The position numbers were made by a program, and so were the translations under genes. This document shows positions 16,180-23,052 of a stretch of 48,799 nt of DNA, piece by piece. The notes beneath the pieces are model-generated. The model was not told the DNA's origin. It searched no databases and saw only the letters and a program-made list of their open reading frames with translations. The number at the start of each line of letters is the position of its first letter. Position 1 is the stretch's first letter. Source of the stretch: Oscillospiraceae bacterium (lineage in GTDB: Bacteria > Bacillota > Clostridia > Oscillospirales > Oscillospiraceae); contig WQWC01000011.1 in NCBI GenBank assembly GCA_009785525.1, positions 1 to 48,799 on the forward strand, read 5' to 3'.

Positions 16180-17304
16180 TTAAAAATATCCTTCTTCGAA
16201 CAGTATCTGCGGCGTCTCCTGCGCCGGGTATTTTGCGCACGCTTCCGGGTCAAAGTCAATTCCGAGTCCCGGTACGTCCGGCACGGTGAGGCAGCCGTCT
16301 TTTATCTCCAGCTTTTCGTTCGTCACTTCCGCGCGGTACGGTACATCGTTCATCATCTCCAGAAACTCAAAGTTAGGCATGGTTGCGCATATGTGCATCG
16401 TCGCGGCGGTGCCGATCGGTCCGTTCGGGTTGTGCGGGGCAACCTGAATGCCGTACACTTCGGCCATAACGCCGATTTTCTTGAGTTCACTCATGCCGCC
16501 GCAGTGCAGGAGATCCGGCTGAATGTAGTCCGCGCCGTAGTTTGCGATAAGCTCACGGAACATCGTTTTGCCGAAAAGACGCTCACCCGTCGCCGTTGGC
16601 ACGGGGCTCTGCTTATGGAACTCAATCGTATCTTGCACAATATCCGTGAACACGGGCTCCTCCATAAACTTCGGTTTAAACGGTGCGAGCTCTTTCGCAA
16701 TTTGCAGGGCAGTATGCAGATTGAACCTGCCATGCACCTCAATAAGCAAATCGACTTCCGGGCCGACGGCGTCCCGCACAGAGCCGACGGTCTTGATCGC
16801 CCGGTCCATCGCCTCATTGCTGATTGTTACCCAGCTTGTACCGAACATGTCCCATTTTAACGCTTTCGCGCCGCCCTGCACGGCTTCTTTTGCGCGGGCC
16901 GCGTACTCGTCCGGGGTGTTTGCGTCATGTGTCCAGCCATTCATATATACCCGCAGCTTATCAACATGCTTGCCGCCGAAAAGCTGGTAAGCGGGGAGGT
17001 TATAGCATTTACCCGTAATATCCACACACGCCATCTCTATCGCCGCGATTGCTGAGAGTGTACAGGGATCAGTGTGCCAATACGTCTGCCGGAAACATTC
17101 AAAGAACATATGTTCAATCCGGCGGGGATCCGCACCAATGACATACGGCCTTAAATCCTCAAAAGCGCCCATCGTCGCGTTTGTCTTCCACTCAATCGTG
17201 GCCTCACCGACACCGTATATCCCTTCGTCTGTAAACACTTTGACGAAAATATAGTTGCGGTACCCGGCGAAGACTGCGTACGTCTTGTAATCAACAATTT
17301 TCAT
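16180..17304 (-). CDS. D-galactonate-dehydratase-like enolase-superfamily protein
   Basis: Resembles the galactonate/gluconate dehydratase branch of the enolase superfamily, which turns an aldonate into a 2-keto-3-deoxy acid. Key positions: KALKWD at the base region, EVHGRFN as the first metal strand (Glu rather than the Asp of DgoD, followed by the His base), EEPV, GERL, and the histidine strand APHNPNGPIG. About 374 residues. The frame stays open to 17319, but the ATG at 17304 is chosen because GAGGAGG lies 6 bases upstream of it and family proteins begin MKIVDYK. Divergent from the phosphotransferase gene. Substrate uncertain. Confidence 0.87.
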   Translation of the reverse strand: MKIVDYKTYAVFAGYRNYIFVKVFTDEGIYGVGEATIEWKTNATMGAFEDLRPYVIGADPRRIEHMFFECFRQTYWHTDPCTLSAIAAIEMACVDITGKCYNLPAYQLFGGKHVDKLRVYMNGWTHDANTPDEYAARAKEAVQGGAKALKWDMFGTSWVTISNEAMDRAIKTVGSVRDAVGPEVDLLIEVHGRFNLHTALQIAKELAPFKPKFMEEPVFTDIVQDTIEFHKQSPVPTATGERLFGKTMFRELIANYGADYIQPDLLHCGGMSELKKIGVMAEVYGIQVAPHNPNGPIGTAATMHICATMPNFEFLEMMNDVPYRAEVTNEKLEIKDGCLTVPDVPGLGIDFDPEACAKYPAQETPQILFEEGYF

Positions 17305-17346
17305 AGCGTCCCTCCTCATATTGTTATTTTGTAATCACTATATCAC

Positions 17347-17375
17347 ATTATCATGTCCTATACAATATCATGCAA
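17347..17375 (-). promoter_or_regulatory. Putative promoter of the galactonate-dehydratase-like gene
   Basis: On the minus strand TTGCAT (plus 17370-17375), 17-bp spacer, GATAAT (17347-17352), about 43 bases before the start codon. Confidence 0.45.
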
Positions 17376-17377
17376 CA

Positions 17378-17414
17378 TTGCGCGGCCGGTTATTATCGTG
17401 CTATAATCACGATA
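17378..17414 (+). promoter_or_regulatory. Promoter with palindromic operator over its -10
   Basis: TTGCGC (17378-17383), 18-bp spacer, TATAAT (17402-17407). The -10 sits in the centre of a perfect 7-bp inverted repeat, TATCGTG (17394-17400) and CACGATA (17408-17414). A repressor dimer bound there would block the promoter. It lies between divergent genes and could control either; which regulator binds is unknown. Confidence 0.5.
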
Positions 17415-17463
17415 GCGTGTAATAAACGTATGAACATAATTTGCTATACTCGGAGGTAGAAGC

Positions 17464-18348
17464 GTGAGCGTTGAGATAAAAGATATTCTTGGTTTCTGGA
17501 ATATAAGAAACGTAGAACTCATTCAGAAACTTGGCGAAGGGACAGTTGTTTATATCGTTGAAACAGAACGGGGGACCGTTGTCTTAAAGAGACATAAAAT
17601 AAGCTTGCCTGAAAAGTATATTCAAGGCAATATCCGTGCCCACGAATTTCTCGGAAATAAGCTGAGAATAGCTCCTCAAATCTACTACAGGCCCGACGGG
17701 ATGGCCTTTTGGAAAAGCGACACTCATTATTATTATCTGATGGAATTTATTCAGGGAATACATGTGCAGGAGACAGCGCATGATGAGTGGCTGCTTGGTG
17801 AAGCAACGGCAAAACTGCATCAATTAACGGGATACAATTTCCCGTGTGAACTTGATGCGAATGAGCAGATTAGAATAATAAAGACATGGTACAGTGATAG
17901 AAAGTGGAAACCGGAACTTGATATGCTGATGGACTCATTGCCGGATTTCAATTCATACAGTCAGTGCTTTATCCACACTGATATTGGACCGCATAATGCC
18001 ATAGTGCGAAATGGCGCTATCGTTTTTATTGACTTAGACGGTGCGGGTATAGGGTCGAAATATCTTGACATCGGATACCCCTTCATCGCACAGTTCGTCG
18101 CGTATAATAAAAAATCGGGAGAAACATACTACAAGTTTGATGCTGCAAAAGCGTTTTTAGAAGGCTATTGCAGCGTGAGCAAGCTCACAAAAGCCGAATA
18201 TGATTTAATATGGCACGGCGCTGTGTTAAGGCATATTTATGAAATGCAATACTATGGTGAAGAGGCTGTGGAGCCTCTGTGGCACATCCTAAATTTTGGA
18301 CTGCAACAAAAAGACAATCTTTTGCAAATCGTTAATTGTATAGTATAA
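17464..18348 (+). CDS. Aminoglycoside/choline-kinase-type phosphotransferase
   Basis: A protein-kinase-like phosphotransferase (APH fold) of 294 residues. The N-lobe has a glycine loop and lysine (LGEGTVVYIV ... VVLKRHK). The catalytic loop reads CFIHTDIGPHNAIV (about 173-186; Asp in HTD is the base, Asn binds metal), and the metal-binding Asp follows in FIDLDGAGIG. The spacing matches APH/ChoK-type enzymes such as CotS- or spectinomycin-kinase-like proteins. Substrate not predictable; a small alcohol or sugar is usual, and a drug is only one option. GTG start behind CGGAGGT. Single gene with a palindrome-controlled promoter. No clear terminator downstream. Confidence 0.85.
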   Translation: MSVEIKDILGFWNIRNVELIQKLGEGTVVYIVETERGTVVLKRHKISLPEKYIQGNIRAHEFLGNKLRIAPQIYYRPDGMAFWKSDTHYYYLMEFIQGIHVQETAHDEWLLGEATAKLHQLTGYNFPCELDANEQIRIIKTWYSDRKWKPELDMLMDSLPDFNSYSQCFIHTDIGPHNAIVRNGAIVFIDLDGAGIGSKYLDIGYPFIAQFVAYNKKSGETYYKFDAAKAFLEGYCSVSKLTKAEYDLIWHGAVLRHIYEMQYYGEEAVEPLWHILNFGLQQKDNLLQIVNCIV

Positions 18349-18423
18349 GTATTTTTCAGTCGAAGTGGGTATAGCTTGAAAAAGAGGTAAATGCCCGAAT
18401 GTCCGGGGCGTATTCTATCCTGC

Positions 18424-19599
18424 TTAAAGTCCTTTCGTAAATTTTTCAATACGGTCAACCGCAATCTTTATATTCTCCAGCGAATTAGCGTAAGACAGCC
18501 GCATATGCCCTTCTCCGAAAGCTCCGAAAGAGGAACCCCATGCGGCGGCGACGCCGGCTTCGTCCAGAAGACGTTCGGCAAACAGTTTATCCGGCAGACC
18601 AAAGCTGGATATATCGGGGAATACATAGAACGCGCCTTGAGGCAAACAGCAAGTGATGCCGTCAATCGAATTAAGGGCGCCCACCAGATAGTCACGCCGT
18701 TCTATGAAAGCTGCGCGCATTTCGTCTACGGCGTCCTGGGGGCCGTTAAGCGCTTCTATACCTGCTATCTGCGTGAAGGACGCGGTGCAGGAATTGGAAC
18801 TGACCACTAATAATTCCATTTGCGCTGCCAGTTCCGGGTGCATAATTCCGTAACCCAGCCGCCAACCGGTCATTGCATAGGTCTTCGAGAATCCGTCGAG
18901 GATGATAGTCCTGTCCTTGAAACCAGGCAGGGAAGCCATGGAGCACACGTCACCCTCAAAAATCAGCCGGTCATAGATTTCATCGGAAAGGATGAAAATA
19001 TCCGGGCGGTCTTTGAGTATTTCCGCCATTGCTTCAATATCGGACCGCGTGAATACGCCGCCTGTGGGATTTGACGGGCTGTTGATGAATATCATCTTGG
19101 TTTTCGGTGTAATAAGCTTCTTAAATTCGTTCAAATCCAGCCTGAAATCGTTTTTGGCCGATAACCGCAGTGGAATGGGAACTCCTCCCGCAAATCGTAT
19201 ACATGATTCATAAATCGGGAATGAAGGATTGGGGTACACAACTTCGTCGCCGGGGTTAATAAGCATCAGCGTCGAAAAAAATATTATTGGCTTGGCCCCG
19301 GGTACAACCACGACCTCTTCCATTGCGGTTTTGATGCGTTTGTGCCGTGCGGCATATTCGGCGATAGCCTGCCTTGTCTCAGGATAACCCGGAGTAGGGG
19401 AGTATTCCGTATAGCCTTCATTAAGAGCCCGGCAGGCCGCGGCGATGATGTTTTGCGGAGTCTTAAAATCCGGCTGGCCTATTTCCAGATGTACAATATG
19501 CTTCCCCTGCGCTTCCAGAGCCTTGGCTTTCGCCAGAATAGCAAAAGCAGATTCGTTATGCAGAAAGCCCATTCTTTCTGCTAATTTGTTTTCAAACAT
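18424..19599 (-). CDS. PLP-dependent class I/II aminotransferase
   Basis: A fold-type I aminotransferase of the aspartate-aminotransferase group (AspC/PatA-like), 391 residues. The PLP lysine is Lys239 in GFSKTYAMTGWRLGY. The phosphate/pyridine contacts are in NSPSNPTGG (about 173-181, Asn) and SDEIYD (about 205-210, Asp), and the carboxylate-binding Arg is near the C-terminus (MRLSYA). Strong AGGAGGA ribosome site at the ATG. It probably moves amino groups between an amino acid and 2-oxoglutarate, but the amino acid is unknown. It is read separately from the large operon upstream, whose terminator lies between them at 19718-19753. Confidence 0.92.
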   Translation of the reverse strand: MFENKLAERMGFLHNESAFAILAKAKALEAQGKHIVHLEIGQPDFKTPQNIIAAACRALNEGYTEYSPTPGYPETRQAIAEYAARHKRIKTAMEEVVVVPGAKPIIFFSTLMLINPGDEVVYPNPSFPIYESCIRFAGGVPIPLRLSAKNDFRLDLNEFKKLITPKTKMIFINSPSNPTGGVFTRSDIEAMAEILKDRPDIFILSDEIYDRLIFEGDVCSMASLPGFKDRTIILDGFSKTYAMTGWRLGYGIMHPELAAQMELLVVSSNSCTASFTQIAGIEALNGPQDAVDEMRAAFIERRDYLVGALNSIDGITCCLPQGAFYVFPDISSFGLPDKLFAERLLDEAGVAAAWGSSFGAFGEGHMRLSYANSLENIKIAVDRIEKFTKGL

Positions 19600-19717
19600 A
19601 TGACGCCCTTCCTCCTAATAATATGGTTAGTGCCGATGCATCTCCTCGTTTAGAGAGATCACCACTTTTTTATCAATTATAGCAAATTTTGCCGGTTGCA
19701 GCAAGGCAAGAAAGGAG

Positions 19718-19753
19718 AAAAAATGCGGAGACTTCGTATGTGAAGTCTCCGCA
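19718..19753 (-). terminator. Terminator of the 13-kb reductive operon
   Basis: A perfect 12-bp stem, TGCGGAGACTTC (19724-19735) with GAAGTCTCCGCA (19742-19753), 6-base loop, and on the minus strand a run of six T (plus 19718-19723). It follows the fumarase beta stop by about 30 bases and marks the downstream end of the array. Confidence 0.93.
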
Positions 19754-19784
19754 GAATTATATTTTGTTATCAAAACTCCGCGAC

Positions 19785-20324
19785 TCAGCGTTTTCTGTCA
19801 TAGACGTCATTCCCGTCCGAGTCCAGAGCCACCACAACCGGTAGTTTCTCAACTTCCAGGCGTCTTATGGCCTCCGGGCCTAAGTCTTCAAAATCGACCA
19901 GCTCTACGGATTTCACGCACTCACTCATAAGGGCGGCGATGCCGCCGATGCCTGCGAAATACACTCCGCCGTGTTCTACAACCGATTTTTTCACAGCATC
20001 GTTGCGGGAGCCTTTTGCGATCATTACTTTCAGCCCTTTTGCAATAAGGTCTGGTGCAAAGCTATCCATCCTCCCCGCTGTTGTGGGGCCGATTGAGCCT
20101 ATAACCATACCGGGCTTTGTGGGCGAAGGTCCCGCGTAGAAAACAACATTCCCTTCAAAGTCAAACGGCATTTCTTCTCCCGCCGCAAGCATATCTGCCA
20201 TACGTTGGTGTGCGGCGTCGCGCGCTGTGTATATAGGTCCGGTGATGTAGCAAATTTCGCCGCATTTAAGGCTTTTTATCGTCTCATCGGAAAACGGTAT
20301 CGTTAATTCCCGAAACTCAGCCAT
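19785..20324 (-). CDS. fumB: Class I fumarate hydratase (or related hydro-lyase), beta subunit
   Basis: The smaller subunit of the two-subunit, [4Fe-4S]-dependent fumarase/tartrate-dehydratase family, interconverting fumarate and malate (or a related substrate). Family segments: CYITGPIYTARDAAHQRM near the N-terminus, YAGPSP, GSIGPTTAGRMD, and GIGGIAAL. The frame is open to 20405, but the first 27 residues would be read from a palindromic repeat; the ATG at 20324 has GGAGGA just upstream and gives the family N-terminus MAEFRELTIPF. About 179 residues. It is 181 bp after the alpha subunit, an unusually wide gap filled by repeat element B. Tartrate or mesaconate specificity cannot be excluded. 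Confidence 0.9.
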   Translation of the reverse strand: MAEFRELTIPFSDETIKSLKCGEICYITGPIYTARDAAHQRMADMLAAGEEMPFDFEGNVVFYAGPSPTKPGMVIGSIGPTTAGRMDSFAPDLIAKGLKVMIAKGSRNDAVKKSVVEHGGVYFAGIGGIAALMSECVKSVELVDFEDLGPEAIRRLEVEKLPVVVALDSDGNDVYDRKR

Positions 20325-20356
20325 AATGAATCCTCCATTATTCGATAAAATTTTTA

Positions 20357-20416
20357 TGTAGGGGACGATGGTAATCGTCCCGCTAAATACCGGGCGGCTT
20401 GCCATCCGCCCCTACG
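20357..20416. repeat. Intergenic palindromic element, copy B
   Basis: Outer ends TGTAGGGG (20357-20364) and CCCCTAC (20409-20415) face each other. Inside are two hairpins: GGGACGAT-GGTA-ATCGTCCC, and a second arm with GGGCGG and CCGCCC around CTTGCCAT. It sits between the fumarase alpha and beta genes, and the rest of the 181-bp gap (20417-20505) contains another GC-rich hairpin region (CGTGCC with GGCACG near 20468-20503). Confidence 0.85.
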
Positions 20417-20505
20417 TACAGATATTCAATCATATCTAATGCGCGCTGCGCCCGCAGGCGCGTTCTCCGTGCCAGTTTCGGCTTTGTTGGAGCGCCCGGC
20501 ACGTT

Positions 20506-21348
20506 TTAAAGAACAGTCTCTTCGTGACGGTTTGCATGGCAGGCGATGTTGACCGCCACCGGCAGACCCGCTATGTGGGTGGCATAAGTGTTGATATGCA
20601 CCGCCATTGCTGTGGTGATACCGCCTAAACCCGCAGGTCCTATGTTCATAGTAGCATTGATTTTTTCATGGAGTTCCGTCTCTAAATCCGCCCAATATGG
20701 ATCGGGATGCCGTGAGCCGAACGGCCGAAGTAATGCTTGTTTGGCCATTTTTGCACACAGCTCGAAGCTTCCGCCCACGCCCACGCCCACAACTATGGGG
20801 GGACAAGGGTTCGGCCCTGCCAGCCTTACCGTTTCCAGCACAAAATTCTTAACACACTCGATACCATCTCCAGGTACAAGCATTTTCAACCGGCTCTTAT
20901 TCTCACTGCCGAAACCCTTGGGTGAAACGGTAATTTTCAGGTTGTCTCCCGGGACAACTTCGTAATGTATAACGGCCGGAGTGTTGTCATTGGTATTGGT
21001 ACGATGTATAGGATCCGCCACGACAGATTTACGCAAATAGCCTTCGTCGTAGCCTTTTCGTACGCCTTCATGCACAGCCGCGGTCAAGTCCCCGCCAACA
21101 ACGTGTACATCCTGCCCCAGCTCTAAGAAGACTATCGTCATGCCGGTGTCCTGACAGATAGGCATATTGCGCTCAATCGCGACATCTTGATTTTTCAGCA
21201 TATCTTCTAAAACTTGTCGAGCGGTTCCCGTTTCCTCCTTGACAGCTTGTTCCATATATGCCCGCACATCGGGCGCCACAACTACACATGCTTTTATGCA
21301 TAGTTCGGCAACCGCGTCCGTAATCTTGCTAACATGAATCTCTTTCAT
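20506..21348 (-). CDS. fumA: Class I fumarate hydratase (or related hydro-lyase), alpha subunit
   Basis: The larger subunit of the heteromeric iron-sulfur fumarase, which carries the [4Fe-4S] cluster. Cysteines in MPICQDTGM (about 62-70), GPNPCPPI, and GGSFELCAKMAK are in the expected positions for the three cluster ligands. 280 residues, matching TtdA/FumA-alpha proteins. A purine-rich AAGGTGGT ribosome site precedes the ATG, 15 bp after the DUF4387 stop. In this operon fumarase would make fumarate from malate for the neighbouring fumarate-reductase-like subunits, or the reverse. The same fold serves tartrate dehydratase and mesaconase, so the substrate is an inference from context. Confidence 0.9.
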   Translation of the reverse strand: MKEIHVSKITDAVAELCIKACVVVAPDVRAYMEQAVKEETGTARQVLEDMLKNQDVAIERNMPICQDTGMTIVFLELGQDVHVVGGDLTAAVHEGVRKGYDEGYLRKSVVADPIHRTNTNDNTPAVIHYEVVPGDNLKITVSPKGFGSENKSRLKMLVPGDGIECVKNFVLETVRLAGPNPCPPIVVGVGVGGSFELCAKMAKQALLRPFGSRHPDPYWADLETELHEKINATMNIGPAGLGGITTAMAVHINTYATHIAGLPVAVNIACHANRHEETVL

Positions 21349-21363
21349 AATTACACCACCTTT

Positions 21364-21672
21364 TTAATAACTGAAGGTAAGCAGCGGTCCGTGCTGCTGC
21401 GCGCCGTAAACATCCTTTTCACCCAGCGCACCGGAGGCAAATGGGCGGACGATGGTGATTTTCACGGCTTTGCTGGGTGGGAAAGCTATGACAGAAAGCA
21501 CTTCAGACTCCGGCATGTTATACAGTTTTGCGAAAACGGCTTTTGTCATCACGTTTTTTGCCGCAAAATCTTCAAATACCGCCTGCTCTTTAAAAATGAT
21601 ATCGAAAGTAAGCTCGTAGGGCCCGGAGTTTTTACTGCGGATAACTGCCGCCACATCAATTAACTTGGTCAT
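21364..21672 (-). CDS. DUF4387 family protein
   Basis: 102 residues that match what I know of DUF4387: MTKLIDVAAVIRSKNSGPYE at the start and a C-terminal GAQQHGPLLTF. The family has no established function to my knowledge. It usually occurs beside AtuA/DUF1446-type proteins, and here the start codon overlaps the stop of the AtuA-family gene (ATGA), implying co-translation and probably a complex. The conserved RSKNSGP and a TFDI segment suggest a compact alpha/beta fold. A ribosome site GGGGGCG lies upstream. Located between the AtuA-like and fumarase genes of the reductive operon. Confidence 0.85.
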   Translation of the reverse strand: MTKLIDVAAVIRSKNSGPYELTFDIIFKEQAVFEDFAAKNVMTKAVFAKLYNMPESEVLSVIAFPPSKAVKITIVRPFASGALGEKDVYGAQQHGPLLTFSY

Positions 21673-23039
21673 AATATCGCCCCCTTGTCACATTGGTATA
21701 ATTGCGCAGGAAATAGCTCGCAAGGGTCGTCAACCTCCATCAGACAGTACAGGCTGAAAGCATAAACCACGCCGCCGCTGAAATCCGATGGTGAGAACGG
21801 GAACGCCAGGTTTCCCGCAGTGGCTATGCGCCCTTCGTAGCCATAATGAAGCAATGTGGAGCGGGCAAAAGCGCATATAGTGTCCGCATGGGCGGTGGTT
21901 TCAGCCACAGCTTCAATGATAATGGCCACCTCACAAGGCACGGGACCGGCCGCACCGTAAAAACTCGCGCCTGTCTGGCCGTAAACTTTGAAATCCAGGA
22001 AGAATTCTCCCAACTCTTCAAAATTGCTGGCTACACGTTCTTTAACAGCTTTCACGATGTCATCCATCTTGCTTATCATAATGGGGTCAGCGGTGGCGGC
22101 GAAAGACACGGTGCGATAACCTGCTTTGCGTGCCGCCTCCAGCTTGAGGGTATAGACATCATCCGGGATAAAGCGGCTGCCGCGTACAATGACGGTGCCC
22201 TCGCTGGCTTGCTCAAACGTTGTTTGGGTCAAATCCAACACTCCGCCGGGTCCGGGGAGCCGGGTGGGATTGCTTTTTTCATATAATGTATGGGCCGCGA
22301 TTGACGTGGCGGTGCATTTGCGTATTGGATCCAAGGTGGCAACTTCAAAGTGATCTTCGCGCAGATAGGCGAACATGCAGTCACTGCCGCTGCCGGGCGT
22401 TGCCGCGATGGCGGCACACTCCAAAATCTTGCCCATATGCAGTGCAAGCCCTGCGTCAAACCCCTCTATAACAGCCAGTGCGGCGAACACCGTGGGGTCA
22501 TACGCACGCCCGGTGACGATTACCTCTGCACCAGCTTTAAGTGCTTCAACCATCGGCTCGTGTCCCATTTGGGCTACGATATTAACACTGTCTTCAATAT
22601 CCTTCACAGTGGGTGCAGGCGCCGGGAAATATTCTCTCAGTTTCCCCTCGGCAAGCTTCTTTTTCACCACTTCCGGGTCAATCTGGGCGGAAATAACAGC
22701 CATTTTAAACGAAAGGCTCTTCTCCGCCGCGATTTCTTTGATAATCTCCACATTCCAGTCCAAATGACTGTCGGCACCGGCGCCACCGGCCGTGCCGATG
22801 ATGACGGGAATCTTCGCCTCAAGTGCTGCTGTCAGCATGAACTCTAAGTCCCGTTTCACAGCCCCGCGGTCGGTAAAGGACTTGCCGCTGCCCAAATAAT
22901 ACGGCCCGGGATCAGTGGAACCCGCGTCCACAGCTATCACATGAGGCTTTAGGGCCATACCCGCCTCAAAAGAGGACGCTGGGAATCCATAGCCCAAAAT
23001 GGCGGTGGGGGATAATACTCTATGTTCTTTCATAACCAT
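21669..23039 (-). CDS. Acyclic terpene utilization AtuA family protein (DUF1446)
   Basis: 456 residues with the family features: an N-terminal GYGFPASSFEAG, AVDAGSTDPGPYYLGSG (about 34-50) and IGTAGGAGADSHL (about 80-92), followed by the long conserved domain. AtuA-type proteins are named after a Pseudomonas gene for citronellol catabolism, but the biochemical role is not settled. Terpene degradation is unlikely in an anaerobe's C4-dicarboxylate operon. It is 13 bp behind the flavoprotein and overlaps the DUF4387 gene by 4 bp. The start could be the ATG at 23039 (AGGAGG, 4-base spacer) or at 23033 (10-base spacer). I infer a two-protein enzyme with DUF4387 acting on an organic acid or its CoA ester, low confidence. 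Confidence 0.82.
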   Translation of the reverse strand: MVMKEHRVLSPTAILGYGFPASSFEAGMALKPHVIAVDAGSTDPGPYYLGSGKSFTDRGAVKRDLEFMLTAALEAKIPVIIGTAGGAGADSHLDWNVEIIKEIAAEKSLSFKMAVISAQIDPEVVKKKLAEGKLREYFPAPAPTVKDIEDSVNIVAQMGHEPMVEALKAGAEVIVTGRAYDPTVFAALAVIEGFDAGLALHMGKILECAAIAATPGSGSDCMFAYLREDHFEVATLDPIRKCTATSIAAHTLYEKSNPTRLPGPGGVLDLTQTTFEQASEGTVIVRGSRFIPDDVYTLKLEAARKAGYRTVSFAATADPIMISKMDDIVKAVKERVASNFEELGEFFLDFKVYGQTGASFYGAAGPVPCEVAIIIEAVAETTAHADTICAFARSTLLHYGYEGRIATAGNLAFPFSPSDFSGGVVYAFSLYCLMEVDDPCELFPAQLYQCDKGAIL

Positions 23040-23052
23040 CTGTCCTCCTGAT

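Noticed and set aside
16033-16860. 275-codon plus-strand frame across the galactonate-dehydratase-like gene
   Set aside because: Antisense shadow, high Arg/His content, includes the inverted repeat, no start signal.
17464-18348. Annotation as an aminoglycoside-resistance gene
   Set aside because: The APH fold is clear, but many such kinases act on other alcohols and no resistance context exists.
20325-20405. 27-residue N-terminal extension of the fumarase beta subunit
   Set aside because: Encoded by the palindromic repeat; the ATG at 20324 has a ribosome site and matches the family start.
22350-22847. 165-codon plus-strand frame inside the AtuA-family gene
   Set aside because: Antisense shadow with no ribosome site.
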